Of a DNA stretch of 47,510 bases, positions 31,579 through 40,355 are shown piece after piece. The translations under genes and the position numbers were made by a program. Every line of letters starts with the position of its first letter. The first letter of the stretch is position 1. The DNA comes from CAYMTT01 sp964393465 (lineage in GTDB: Bacteria > Patescibacteriota > Minisyncoccia > Minisyncoccales > MHMH01): positions 1 to 47,510 of the forward strand of contig CAYMTT010000002.1 of NCBI GenBank assembly GCA_964393465.1, given 5' to 3'. The notes under the pieces were generated by a model. The model ran no database searches, had not been told where the DNA came from, and saw only the letters and a list, made by a program, of their open reading frames with translations.

Positions 31579-32625
31579 ATGCTTAAAAAAAGAATTTTAT
31601 CTATATTTTTTCTGGCCGGATTGCTGCTTTCTGCAAGCGGAGGTTTTTTATCGGCGCAAGACAGGCCCCTGGAGCTCGATTATCCGACCATACCCGGCGT
31701 AACCATCGTTCCAAAAAACGTTGAAGAGACCTCCTTGCCAGAATACATAGACTATATCTTCAATCTGGCTCTCTGGGTGGTGGGATTAATCGCTTTCGGA
31801 GCCCTGGTTTACGGAGGATTCAGATATATAACTTCCATGGGGAATCCGGCTTCGATGGGAGACGCCAAAAGCCAGATTTTCGCTGGAATTCTCGGTTTAA
31901 TAATTCTTGTGTCTTCTTATCTTGTCTTGACGACTATAAACCCTCAGCTTGTGGTTTTCGACGTGGAAGAAATACAAAATGTCTCCACCGTCGGACCGGG
32001 CGTCTGGCTCTGTAATGCCTCCATTGATAATATTGAAAGTTTTATGGAAAATCCAAACAACTTCGAGTCCGAAGAAAGAGAGCGCCTGACTCAATTGGTG
32101 CAAAATCATTGTTTCAGACCCTCGACCAAAACCTTGATTCCCGATCGTATAAAAAACGGCCTGGAAAAGGCCTATGTGGTGGGGGATTATGGGGCTGTCC
32201 TGCACGAGGGACCGGAACCTTTCAAAGGCGAATGCCAGGTTGTCGCCCAGAGCCAGTCGGTGGGAACTGCCAACTCGGTGACTCCTTTCCTTATAAACGA
32301 AACGGCTTTTGCTGGGAACGGGGTTACCTTATATGAAAACAGGGATTTTAATCTCGACGAGCCGGGAAAGGAAGCCAATTACACTTCCGACGCCAGCAGC
32401 GGCATGGAGCCCTGCCAGTCAATAAAAATAAACGAAGAAAACCAATGGGTAGCCGTAGCTTTCAAAGACAGGGGCTTCCAAGGAGAGTGTGAAGTTTTCG
32501 ACAGAAGTGATAGGGATTTAAACGACGATTACGTGGGCAGATTCTGCATCCCCGGTCTTGCTTTCTGGGAGAGGCAAACCTGCATATATTCTCTGAAGGT
32601 ATTTAAAGGGTTGCTCTTGGATTAA
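31579..32625 (+). CDS. VirB2-like head fused to a betagamma-crystallin-like ectodomain (348 aa)
   Basis: Third member of the tandem set: signal peptide (FFLAGLLLSASGGFLSAQ), LELDYPTIPGVTI, SLPEYIDYIFNLAL, loop GGFRYITSMGNPASMGDAKS, second helix ending TTINPQLVVFDV. The ectodomain differs from its neighbours. It contains three Tyr/Phe-x-Phe-x-Gly-like Greek-key signatures: VLHEGPEPFKGECQVV, VTLYENRDFNLDEPG and VAFKDRGFQGECEVF, each followed by segments such as CQSIKI and IYSLKVFK that resemble the SIRV strand of betagamma-crystallins. Such folds often bind calcium. It ends the locus and overlaps the convergent jag gene by four bases (TTAA). Confidence 0.75.
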   Translation: MLKKRILSIFFLAGLLLSASGGFLSAQDRPLELDYPTIPGVTIVPKNVEETSLPEYIDYIFNLALWVVGLIAFGALVYGGFRYITSMGNPASMGDAKSQIFAGILGLIILVSSYLVLTTINPQLVVFDVEEIQNVSTVGPGVWLCNASIDNIESFMENPNNFESEERERLTQLVQNHCFRPSTKTLIPDRIKNGLEKAYVVGDYGAVLHEGPEPFKGECQVVAQSQSVGTANSVTPFLINETAFAGNGVTLYENRDFNLDEPGKEANYTSDASSGMEPCQSIKINEENQWVAVAFKDRGFQGECEVFDRSDRDLNDDYVGRFCIPGLAFWERQTCIYSLKVFKGLLLD

Positions 32626-33083
32626 TGCCCCGGCTTTATAATCACTCTTCTGCGCAGGCCTTCTCCCTCGCTTTCGGTAATGACGTTCTCCCTGCCTGAC
32701 AATTCCAAATGGATTATTCTCCTTTCGTAGGCAGGCATGGGAGGCAAGGGTCTTTCCATTCTGGTTAAAACCACTTCGTCTGCCATGTTTCTGACTATTT
32801 CCTTCAGATATTCGGCTTTCTTTTTTTTATAGTTGTTAATATCCAGATCGACGTAGAAAACCTCTTGAGAGGTTATTTTTTTCTTCAGAACGTTTTTTAA
32901 AAGATTTTGGATTTCGATTAAAGTGCGGCCCTTTTCTCCTATTAAGAATCTGGGCTCGTCGGTTTTCAAATCGATTGGTATTGTCGAATCACTCGGTTCC
33001 CCGACTGTCACCTGAACCGGAAAGCCGGTCCTTTTGAAAAAGTCCTCCACCGCTTCTTTAATTTTCCTGTGCTCTTCCTGCAT
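32622..33083 (-). CDS. jag: Jag/KhpB RNA-binding protein without the Jag-N domain
   Basis: A 153-residue protein with a KH domain (RFLIGEKGRTLIEIQNLLKN, GxxG = GEKG) followed by an R3H domain (PPMPAYERRIIHLELSGREN). KhpB binds RNA and is linked to cell elongation and division control in Gram-positive bacteria. The usual N-terminal Jag domain is replaced by about 30 residues. It overlaps the yidC 3' end by 26 bases, the conserved yidC-jag order of the origin region. Confidence 0.9.
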   Translation of the reverse strand: MQEEHRKIKEAVEDFFKRTGFPVQVTVGEPSDSTIPIDLKTDEPRFLIGEKGRTLIEIQNLLKNVLKKKITSQEVFYVDLDINNYKKKKAEYLKEIVRNMADEVVLTRMERPLPPMPAYERRIIHLELSGRENVITESEGEGLRRRVIIKPGH

Positions 33084-33786
33084 ATTTGCTGTTATCGCTC
33101 TTTTTAAGGATAATATATTGCTGGCCGATTGTAAAGAGGGTGGTGGTAAGCCAGTAAAGAGCGATGGCAGAAGGAAGTTGCCAGAGGATAAAAACCGTAA
33201 AGATGGGGAAAAAATACAACATTTGCTTCTGCATCATCTGGGAAAAATCCGCGGGTTTTTTATCATTCTTGGGCTGGCCGCTGGTTTTAGCCTGAAAAAA
33301 CTGGGCGATCCCGGTAATAAAAGCCAGCATCGCCGACTTTTCGGAGAGATTGATCAACCCCAAAAAAGAGGGGTCCAACTGCCCGGGGTGGGGGATGAAA
33401 CCGTAAAGATTTTTAAGCTGTTCGGCTTCCAGGCCCTGTTTAAAAAGCCAAAAAAGAGTTATCAGGACGGGCAATTGAATTAAAATGGGCAAAAAGCCGG
33501 AAAAGGGGTTAACCTGCTCTTTTTTGTATAAATCCATTACTTCTTTCACTTGTTTTTCCTTGTCGTTTTTGAATTTTTCCTGTAGAGCTTTTACTTTCGG
33601 CTGTATTTCGGTGATTTTCTTTTGGTTTTTTATTCCTTTGGCCGCCAACGGATAAAGCAAAAATTTAATCAGCAAAGTGAGCACAATGACCGCCACGCCA
33701 AAATCCCTGCCCGGAAAATACTGATAAATCAGAATGAGCGCGTTGAATAAAGGTTGATAAAGTATGGTATGAAAAAAATCAATCAT
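33058..33786 (-). CDS. yidC: Membrane protein insertase YidC
   Basis: A 242-residue YidC/Oxa1 insertase of the short, Gram-positive-like type. Five helices can be seen, with the hydrophilic-groove segment DFGVAVIVLTLLIKFLLYPL in the first, a basic cytoplasmic coiled loop (EIQPKVKALQEKFKNDKEKQ), FLPILIQLPVLITLFWLF and the final MLYFFPIFTVFILWQLPSAI. It inserts membrane proteins with or without SecYEG. It overlaps rnpA by eight bases and jag by 26, so the four genes rpmH-rnpA-yidC-jag are one unit. Confidence 0.95.
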   Translation of the reverse strand: MIDFFHTILYQPLFNALILIYQYFPGRDFGVAVIVLTLLIKFLLYPLAAKGIKNQKKITEIQPKVKALQEKFKNDKEKQVKEVMDLYKKEQVNPFSGFLPILIQLPVLITLFWLFKQGLEAEQLKNLYGFIPHPGQLDPSFLGLINLSEKSAMLAFITGIAQFFQAKTSGQPKNDKKPADFSQMMQKQMLYFFPIFTVFILWQLPSAIALYWLTTTLFTIGQQYIILKKSDNSKYAGRAQEN

Positions 33787-34129
33787 GGTTTTGAAGTAAT
33801 TGAGCTTTTTTAAGCAGTTTAATTAAAGTTTGTTCGGTTGTTTCAAAGTCTTTTTCGGCAGATTCCGGCCTGGCCACCAAAACGACGTCGTATCCTTTTT
33901 TTGTCCTTTTAAGCGCGCCCCTCAAGGCTTCCTGCAAGCGCCTTTTTATTTTGTTTCTTGTAACCGCTTTTTTGGCCGTTTTCTGGCTGACGACGAAACC
34001 GAAACGGCTTTCTTTGAGCCCGTTTTCGGCCATTTTCAAAAATAAAAAATCTTCCTTGAAATTTCTTCCTTTCTTGAAAACTTTTTCGAAATCTTTCTTT
34101 TTTCTCAGCCGATTGGCTTGAGCCAACAT
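33779..34129 (-). CDS. rnpA: Ribonuclease P protein component
   Basis: A 116-residue RnpA, the protein subunit that helps RNase P RNA cut tRNA 5' leaders. The family core is clear: LRKKKDFEKVFKKGR at the start and the conserved RNR-type motif in AVTRNKIKRRLQEALR. It begins three bases after rpmH and overlaps yidC. Confidence 0.95.
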   Translation of the reverse strand: MLAQANRLRKKKDFEKVFKKGRNFKEDFLFLKMAENGLKESRFGFVVSQKTAKKAVTRNKIKRRLQEALRGALKRTKKGYDVVLVARPESAEKDFETTEQTLIKLLKKAQLLQNHD

Positions 34130-34132
34130 AAA

Positions 34133-34258
34133 TCAAACAGTTAACCTCTGCCTTTTTTTGCTTCTCCTCCGGTTCAAAACCTTGCTGTTTTTCCGGCGAG
34201 ATCTGAACCCGTGCACCTTCTTTCTTTTCCTTTTTTTGGGGTTATGTGTGAATGACAT
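34133..34258 (-). CDS. rpmH: 50S ribosomal protein bL34
   Basis: A 41-residue ribosomal protein: it begins MSFTHNPKKRKRKKVHGFRS and ends SKKRQRLTV. The KVHGFRSR core and the VLNRRRSKKRQRLT end are diagnostic for bL34. It is divergent from dnaA with about 115 bases between their starts, as in most bacteria. Confidence 0.97.
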   Translation of the reverse strand: MSFTHNPKKRKRKKVHGFRSRRKNSKVLNRRRSKKRQRLTV

Positions 34259-34338
34259 ATGTTTAAATATTAACAATTTTTCCCCATTTTTTCAACACCT
34301 CTTTCTCTTTTCGGTTCATTTTGTTTTTATTTGACATG

Positions 34339-34347
34339 TGCTATAAT
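34339..34347 (+). promoter_or_regulatory. dnaA extended -10 promoter
   Basis: TGCTATAAT; predicted +1 near 34354, 20 bases before the ATG. A TTGACA at 34331-34336 is too close to serve as its -35. Confidence 0.55.
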
Positions 34348-34373
34348 AGCTCTTGTAACCAAAAAATTCTCGT

Positions 34374-35744
34374 ATGAACAAAGAAGAACTGTGGCAAGCG
34401 CTTCTTGCTCAAGTCCAATTGAATATCTCCAAAGCCAATTTCGCCACTTGGTTTAAAAACACGGAAATAATATCCAAAAAAGAGGGGCAGGTGATAATTT
34501 CTGTGCCGAATAATTTTTCCAAAGAATGGCTGGAAAACAAGTATAACAAGTCTATTTCCAAAATCCTCCACAGTTTGGACGACGATATAAAAGAGATTAA
34601 ATACTGCGTGGCTCAGCCGGGCGCCAGTCCTTCTTTTTCGTCAACGGCCACTTCGACCAAAAAAAGGTCTCAAAATCAAATTTTCTCCCAGCTAGAATTC
34701 CAAGAGTTTAAAATAGACAAAGAAACTAATTTAAACCCCCGCTATACTTTCGACAATTTCATAGTGGGGCCTTTTAATGAATTGCCCCATGCGGCCGCCT
34801 GGGCGATAGTAAAAAATCCCGGTTTCGTTTACAACCCCTTGTTTATATATGGAGGAGTCGGACTGGGAAAAACCCATCTTTTGCAGGCGATAGGAAACGG
34901 GGTCATTAAAAAATTCCCTCAAAAAAAGATAAAATACGTTTCTTCCGAAAAACTTATCTCGGGAATAGTAAATTCCATTCAAAACCGCAACATAGAAAAA
35001 CTAAAGTCTTTATACAAAGACACGGACGTTTTGATAGTAGACGACATTCAATTTTTAGCCGGCAAAGAAAAGACCCAAGAAGAATTCTTTCACATATTCA
35101 ACAACCTATACGACAAAAACAAACAAATAATTTTATCTTCTGACCGCTCTCCCAAAGCCATTTCTTCTTTAGAAGAAAGACTGAGATCTCGTTTCGAGGG
35201 AGGAATGATAGCCGACATCGGTTTTCCGGACGTAGAAACGAGAATAGCTATTTTAAACTCCAAATCTCAGGAAAAAAACATCAATCTTTCCGGTGAAATA
35301 ATAGAATATATAGCCAACAATATCCAGAGGAACATAAGAGAATTGGAAGGGGCTTTAAATAGAATAATAGCTTACCAGAGACTTAATAATTCCACTCCCT
35401 CCCTGGAAACCGTCAAAACTTTATTGAAAAACCTTGTTTTTTCTCCGAAAAACGTGGTTACCCCCGAAAAAATAATAAAATCTGTTGCGTTTTTTTACGA
35501 CATTAAAGAAAGGGATCTTTTGGACGTTTCCAGAAAAAAAGAGATAGTTAAACCTCGCCAGGTATCGATGTATCTTTTAAGGGAAGAATTAAAAAGCTCT
35601 TTTCCTTTTATTGGCAGAAAGTTCGGAGGAAAAGATCACACTACCGCCATTCACGCCTACAATAAAATTTCCAAAGGGGTGGATTCCGACGAAAATTTAA
35701 ACAAGGAAATAGAGTTGATAAAAGAACAGATAAGCCGTTTATAA
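34374..35744 (+). CDS. dnaA: Chromosomal replication initiator DnaA
   Basis: A 456-residue DnaA. Domain I is at the N-terminus (LWQALLAQVQLNISKANFAT), domain III has Walker A GGVGLGKTHLLQAIGN and Walker B VLIVDDIQFLAGKEKTQEEF, the arginine-finger region SSLEERLRSRFEGGMIAD, and domain IV ends with the DNA-binding signature FGGKDHTTAIHAYNKI. All key residues are present. It lies between rpmH and dnaN, with the probable origin downstream. Confidence 0.98.
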   Translation: MNKEELWQALLAQVQLNISKANFATWFKNTEIISKKEGQVIISVPNNFSKEWLENKYNKSISKILHSLDDDIKEIKYCVAQPGASPSFSSTATSTKKRSQNQIFSQLEFQEFKIDKETNLNPRYTFDNFIVGPFNELPHAAAWAIVKNPGFVYNPLFIYGGVGLGKTHLLQAIGNGVIKKFPQKKIKYVSSEKLISGIVNSIQNRNIEKLKSLYKDTDVLIVDDIQFLAGKEKTQEEFFHIFNNLYDKNKQIILSSDRSPKAISSLEERLRSRFEGGMIADIGFPDVETRIAILNSKSQEKNINLSGEIIEYIANNIQRNIRELEGALNRIIAYQRLNNSTPSLETVKTLLKNLVFSPKNVVTPEKIIKSVAFFYDIKERDLLDVSRKKEIVKPRQVSMYLLREELKSSFPFIGRKFGGKDHTTAIHAYNKISKGVDSDENLNKEIELIKEQISRL

Positions 35745-35885
35745 GTTGTTGATAAAAAAAAGACTGATTGTTTTTCTTTTTAATCCCAACTTTATCCAAT
35801 AATTATTAGAAGGTTTTAAACAGTTTTTTCCCCAATTCAATTAAAATAAAATAATTAATTATCCACAACAACAATAATAACAACT
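35745..35885. other. Probable replication origin region (DnaA boxes, AT-rich)
   Basis: The 141 bases between dnaA and dnaN are strongly AT-rich and contain a perfect DnaA box TTATCCACA at 35859-35867, a close one TTATCCAAT at 35792-35800, and TGTTGATAA (reverse of TTATCAACA) at 35747-35755. This arrangement is typical for oriC in many bacteria. Confidence 0.6.
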
Positions 35886-37016
35886 ATGAAATTAATAGTT
35901 TTAAAAGAAAATATAAATAAAGGTTTAAATATTGTTGGCAGAGTAACCGGAAAAAATTTAACTCTTCCGATTTTAAGTAATATTTTAATTTCCACTCAAA
36001 AAAATATTTTAAATCTTTCCGGAACAGATCTTGAAATAGGGATAAAATATTGGGTTTTGTGTAAAACCGAAAAAGAGGGAAAAATAACAATTCCCGCCAG
36101 AACCATATCGAATTTTATAAATCTTTTACCCGAAGAAAAAATAACCTTGGAAACTAAAAATCAGGATTTAATAATAAACTGTAAAAATAATAATACTAAA
36201 ATTAAAGGATTGGATGCGGAAGAATTTCCTATTATTCCAAAAACTGAAAATAAAGATTTTATAGAATTAAATTCTCAATTTTTTTGCCAAGGGCTTTCTC
36301 AGGTCGTTGATTTTTGCGCAATAAACCAAGCCCGTCCGGAATTGTCGGGAGTTTATTTTAGTTTTCAAAAAGATAAATTGAAAATAACAGCCACTGACAG
36401 TTTCAGGTTGGCAGAAAAAGTTTTAAAATTTGAACAAAAAACCAATAAAGAATTTTCATTTATACTCCCCCAAAAAACCGCCAGAGAGGTAGTTAATATT
36501 TTTTCCGAAAATGAAGGAAAGATAAAATTATATTATTCTTCCAATCAAGTTTTATTTGAGTCCCCGATAAAAGAATCTTCCTATCCGCAGGTCCAACTGG
36601 TTTCCCGTTTGATAGAGGGGGAATATCCCGATTATCAGGGAATAATTCCGGATAAACACGACGTTCAGGTGATTTTGAACAGGGAAGATTTTTTAAATCA
36701 AGTTAAAACTGCCAGTATTTTCAGTGGCAAAAGCAATGAAGTTAAAATTAAAACCAACCCCGAAAAAGGCGGAATAGAAATTCTTTCCCAAAATCCGGAG
36801 CTGGGAGAAAATAAAAATTTCTTATCCGGCCAAATAAACGGAGGAGATAAAAAAGAGTTAGAAACCTCTTTTAATTATAAATTCCTCTTGGAGGGACTGT
36901 CGAATATAAAAAGCCCGAAAATAGTTTTCGAGCTTAATAAAGAAGAAGGACCGGCAGTAGTCAAACCCGAAGGAGATCCCAATTATCTTTATATATTGAT
37001 GCCCATTAAGTCTTAG
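35886..37016 (+). CDS. dnaN: DNA polymerase III beta sliding clamp
   Basis: A 376-residue clamp that tethers replicative polymerase to DNA as a dimer. Three similar domains are visible; the family segments include LTLPILSNILISTQ, SGVYFSFQKDKLKITATDSF and the C-terminal NYLYILMPI. The usual MPVRL ending reads MPIKS here. Its DNA is clearly more AT-rich than the surrounding genes, as is the origin. It ends tail to tail with the PBP gene, overlapping four bases (TTAG). Confidence 0.97.
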   Translation: MKLIVLKENINKGLNIVGRVTGKNLTLPILSNILISTQKNILNLSGTDLEIGIKYWVLCKTEKEGKITIPARTISNFINLLPEEKITLETKNQDLIINCKNNNTKIKGLDAEEFPIIPKTENKDFIELNSQFFCQGLSQVVDFCAINQARPELSGVYFSFQKDKLKITATDSFRLAEKVLKFEQKTNKEFSFILPQKTAREVVNIFSENEGKIKLYYSSNQVLFESPIKESSYPQVQLVSRLIEGEYPDYQGIIPDKHDVQVILNREDFLNQVKTASIFSGKSNEVKIKTNPEKGGIEILSQNPELGENKNFLSGQINGGDKKELETSFNYKFLLEGLSNIKSPKIVFELNKEEGPAVVKPEGDPNYLYILMPIKS

Positions 37017-39118
37017 GAATCCGAAATGTCGGTCGAAGTGGGGTGCAGATAATAATAAATAGCTTTTTCCCAATTTGGATATTGTTTATCTCTTTCGGGC
37101 TCTTCTTCGAGATAATACAATATGGAATGAGGATCTTCCAGATCCAACGTTTCTTTTAAGGGTAAATTTTCAACATAAGCGGATTCGTCCGCTTTTTTAA
37201 ATTCCGTGTTGGGAAAATATTCCAAAGCCTTTTCCATAAAAGAATTCCAAATGGGAGCCGCTAAAACCAGGCCCGGCTTTTGATCGGTGGAAGAACTGTT
37301 GTTGTTTCCGGCCCAAACTCCGGCCACCAAGTTCGGGGTGTAGCCGATCGTCCAGGCGTCTTTGTATTGCTGGGTGGTTCCGGTCTTGGCCGCTACCTGA
37401 TATCCCGGGATATATAAAGAAGATCTGGAACCGAATAAAGGGGCTCTGGCTTCATTATCGGAGAGTACGTCGTTGATTATTCTGGTTACCTGAGATTCCA
37501 AGGCCCTTTTAGGGGTTTTTTTATTCTCTTCTATTATATTTCCTTCAGAATCCTCTATTCTTAAAATAAAAGAAGGCTCGGTTTTTATACCGTCTGCGGC
37601 AAAAACCCCGTAAGCTGAAACCATATCAATAAGTTTCACTTCTCCTCCTCCCAGAACCAAAGCCAGTCCGTAGAATCCGAGATCTTCATTTAATGTGGAT
37701 ATTTCCATCGATTTTGCCAATTTTATGGTTTCTTTAACTCCGGCCAGGTAAAGAACTTTGACCGAAGGAACATTTATGGATTGGGCCAAGGCTTCTCTCA
37801 AAGAGACGGGGCCTCTGAATTTTTCGTCGTAGTTTTTGGGATGATAACAGTCGAGTCCGTTCTCATTTTCTTCCTGGTCGGCCGTACTGGTGCAGTTCGG
37901 ATTAAATTCGGTTTTTACGTCCCAAAGAACGGTTTCCGGCGAGGCTCCGCTTTTAAAAAACTGAGAATAGGCAAAGGGTTTAAAAGCAGATCCCGGCTGT
38001 CTGCCGCCTCCGTAAACCGTGACATTAACCTTGGGCTCAAAAAAACAATTTAAACCCGGTTCGCATCCTTCAGGATACAATTGGCCCCAATAATCTGCGG
38101 ATCCGACCATAGCTAGAATTCCTCCGGTATTAGGATCCATAGCAACCAGCCCGGCGTTGTGAGAATTAAAACTTTTATTTATTTCTATCCTTTCTTGGAC
38201 GGCTTCCTCCGCCAGCTGCTGCAGGTCCCAATCCAAGGTGGTATATATTCTCAAACCCTTTTCCCTGAGGAAATAGTCTGAATATTTGTTTTCCAAATAG
38301 TTTTTTACATAAAGAACGAAATGAGGAGCCAGTATTTGATGGCGGATGTCGGCAAAAACAATTTCTTTTTCCTGAGCTTCTTTTGATTCTTCCTTCGATA
38401 TGTAGCCCAAAGAAGCCATTCTTTCCAAGATAAAATCTTTAACGTCCATCAATTCTTGGTGATTGGGCCCTTCGGGGGAAAGTCGGCTGGGGCCGCGTAT
38501 CAAAGCGGCCAAAATTGCGGATTCTTCCAGGGTCAGTTCCTGGACCGGTTTGTTAAAATAAGTTTTGGAAGCGGCTCCAACTCCGTAGGCATTGAAACCG
38601 AAAGGAATTTGGTTTAAGTAAAATTCCAGAATTTGGTCTTTGGAATAACGCCTTTCCAATTCCAGAGTGAGAATTATTTCCTTTGCTTTTCTTTGTATAG
38701 TTTTGTCGAGCGTCAGAAAACTGGATCTTATCAGTTGTTGGGAAATAGTAGACCCTCCGTATACGGGCTTGCCAATTTGTATATTCTTTAAAATCGACCT
38801 CAAAATGCCTTTTAAATCTATGCCGGGGTGGTTGTAAAAATTCGAGTCTTCGGCAGCCAGCGCCGCTTTTTTAAAATGATCGGGCACCTGGTCCAAACTG
38901 ACTATGGTTCTTTTTTCTTCTCCGTAAATCTGGTATAAAAGAGTTTCTCCGTTGCGATCGTAAATTTCGGCCGGCAGCACGAAAGGTTTTTCCGTGAAAA
39001 CTTCTGGCCTGGGCAGGTCATTGGCGTAATAAATAAAAACAAGCAGGGCGCAGAAAAAAAATAAAGCCAGCGTCCCGCCAATTATTTTAATTACCAATGC
39101 AGTTTTGGGCGATAACAT
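37013..39118 (-). CDS. Class A penicillin-binding protein (PBP1A type)
   Basis: A 701-residue bifunctional peptidoglycan synthase. After one N-terminal transmembrane helix (GTLALFFFCALLVFIYYA) comes the GT51 glycosyltransferase domain (AAEDSNFYNHPGIDLKGILR, GGSTISQQLIRSSFL), then the transpeptidase domain with the S-x-x-K in RQPGSAFKPFAY, S-x-N in AQSINVPSV and K-T-G in AAKTGTTQQYKDAW. All catalytic motifs are intact. An extended -10 (TGATATAAT, minus strand 39132-39140) predicts a leader of about eight bases. It is divergent from tyrS. Confidence 0.95.
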   Translation of the reverse strand: MLSPKTALVIKIIGGTLALFFFCALLVFIYYANDLPRPEVFTEKPFVLPAEIYDRNGETLLYQIYGEEKRTIVSLDQVPDHFKKAALAAEDSNFYNHPGIDLKGILRSILKNIQIGKPVYGGSTISQQLIRSSFLTLDKTIQRKAKEIILTLELERRYSKDQILEFYLNQIPFGFNAYGVGAASKTYFNKPVQELTLEESAILAALIRGPSRLSPEGPNHQELMDVKDFILERMASLGYISKEESKEAQEKEIVFADIRHQILAPHFVLYVKNYLENKYSDYFLREKGLRIYTTLDWDLQQLAEEAVQERIEINKSFNSHNAGLVAMDPNTGGILAMVGSADYWGQLYPEGCEPGLNCFFEPKVNVTVYGGGRQPGSAFKPFAYSQFFKSGASPETVLWDVKTEFNPNCTSTADQEENENGLDCYHPKNYDEKFRGPVSLREALAQSINVPSVKVLYLAGVKETIKLAKSMEISTLNEDLGFYGLALVLGGGEVKLIDMVSAYGVFAADGIKTEPSFILRIEDSEGNIIEENKKTPKRALESQVTRIINDVLSDNEARAPLFGSRSSLYIPGYQVAAKTGTTQQYKDAWTIGYTPNLVAGVWAGNNNSSSTDQKPGLVLAAPIWNSFMEKALEYFPNTEFKKADESAYVENLPLKETLDLEDPHSILYYLEEEPERDKQYPNWEKAIYYYLHPTSTDISDS

Positions 39119-39131
39119 ACTTCAATTAGGA

Positions 39132-39140
39132 ATTATATCA
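39132..39140 (-). promoter_or_regulatory. Extended -10 promoter of the PBP gene
   Basis: TGATATAAT on the minus strand; predicted +1 about 39126, ATG at 39118. Confidence 0.55.
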
Positions 39141-39172
39141 CCTCTTTTTGTTTTTTTCAAAACATGATAGAT

Positions 39173-39178
39173 TATAAT
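39173..39178 (+). promoter_or_regulatory. -10 element of tyrS
   Basis: TATAAT; predicted +1 about 39185, ATG at 39194. No clear -35 or Shine-Dalgarno. Confidence 0.45.
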
Positions 39179-39193
39179 TGAAACAATTTTCTC

Positions 39194-40354
39194 ATGGGAT
39201 TCTCCGAAGAAAAAATAAAAGACGTTTTGAATAGGGGAGTAGAAGAATTGATAGATAGACAGAACCTCAAAAAAGATCTGGAGTCGGGCCGAAAACTGAG
39301 AGTGAAGTTCGGCATCGACCCGACCGCCCCTCATATCCACCTAGGTCAAGCTTCGATTCTCTGGAAATTGAAGGATTTCCAGGACTTGGGGCACCAAATA
39401 GTCTTGATTATGGGAGATTTCACCGCCCAGATAGGCGATCCCACCAACAGATCGGCCGTTCGCCGGTCTTTGACCGAGCAAGAGGTCAAAGAAAATATGA
39501 AAGACTATAAAAAACAGGTGGGGAAAATATTGAATATGAAGAAAACCGAAGTTGTCCGCAACAGCAGTTATTTATCGAAGATGAGCTTTGCCGAATTAAT
39601 CCACCTGAGCCATTATTTCACCGTCGGGCAAATGATGGAAAGGGATATGTTCCAGAAAAGAAAACAGGAGAAAAAACCCATTTGGCTGCACGAATTTCTT
39701 TATCCTCTTTCGCAAGCTTATGATTCGGTCCAAATTAAAGCCGATTTGGAACTGGGAGGGTCAGATCAACTTTTCAATATGCTGGCCGGAAGATCTTTGC
39801 AGCCCCGTTTCGGGCAGAAAGGCCAGGACGTGATGGCTTTGAAAATTCTAACCGGGACAGACGGCAAGAAAAAAATGAGCCAAAGCTTCGGCAATTACAT
39901 AGGCATAGAAGAAAAGCCCTCAGAACAATACGGCAAAGTGATGTCCATTCCGGACCGTTCAATAAAAGAATATTTGGAACTTTGCACAAGACTTACCTTT
40001 AAAAAAGATTTTCCACCCAGGCAAGCCAAAGCCGAATTGGCCAGAGAGATAGTTTCCCTTTATCACGGCAGAAAAGCCGCTTTGGAAGCAGAAAAAGAAT
40101 TCAACCGGGTTTTTAAAGACAAGAGAATGCCGACCCAGGTTCCGGAAGCGGAGATTAAAGAAGAATCGATGAATATTCTTAAAATAATGGTGAAAACCGG
40201 CTTGTCCGGTAGCAATTCGGAAGCCAAAAGATTGGTTATTCAGGGAGCGGTGAAAGTGGACGGCCGGGTAGAAAAAGATTGGAAAAAGGAAATAAAAATC
40301 AAAAAAGGAATGATTATTCGGGTTGGGAAAAGAAAATTCGTCAAATTGAGATAA
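39194..40354 (+). CDS. tyrS: Tyrosyl-tRNA synthetase
   Basis: A 386-residue class I synthetase charging tRNA-Tyr. The HIGH-like signature is PHIHLGQAS, the KMSKS loop is KKKMSQSFGN, and the Tyr-binding segments GDFTAQIGDP and ELGGSDQLFN are present. A C-terminal S4 RNA-binding domain follows (TGLSGSNSEAKRLVIQGAVK). The length fits the shorter bacterial TyrRS class. A 15-base-pair terminator stands directly behind it. Confidence 0.96.
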   Translation: MGFSEEKIKDVLNRGVEELIDRQNLKKDLESGRKLRVKFGIDPTAPHIHLGQASILWKLKDFQDLGHQIVLIMGDFTAQIGDPTNRSAVRRSLTEQEVKENMKDYKKQVGKILNMKKTEVVRNSSYLSKMSFAELIHLSHYFTVGQMMERDMFQKRKQEKKPIWLHEFLYPLSQAYDSVQIKADLELGGSDQLFNMLAGRSLQPRFGQKGQDVMALKILTGTDGKKKMSQSFGNYIGIEEKPSEQYGKVMSIPDRSIKEYLELCTRLTFKKDFPPRQAKAELAREIVSLYHGRKAALEAEKEFNRVFKDKRMPTQVPEAEIKEESMNILKIMVKTGLSGSNSEAKRLVIQGAVKVDGRVEKDWKKEIKIKKGMIIRVGKRKFVKLR

Positions 40355-40355
40355 T

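Noticed and set aside
34331..34336. TTGACA as the -35 of dnaA
   Set aside because: It is only five bases from the -10, too near to function with it; the extended -10 probably suffices.
38985..39000. Third parS site near 38990
   Set aside because: TTTTTCCGTGAAAACT has shifted arm spacing and a broken core, so it is not a credible ParB site.
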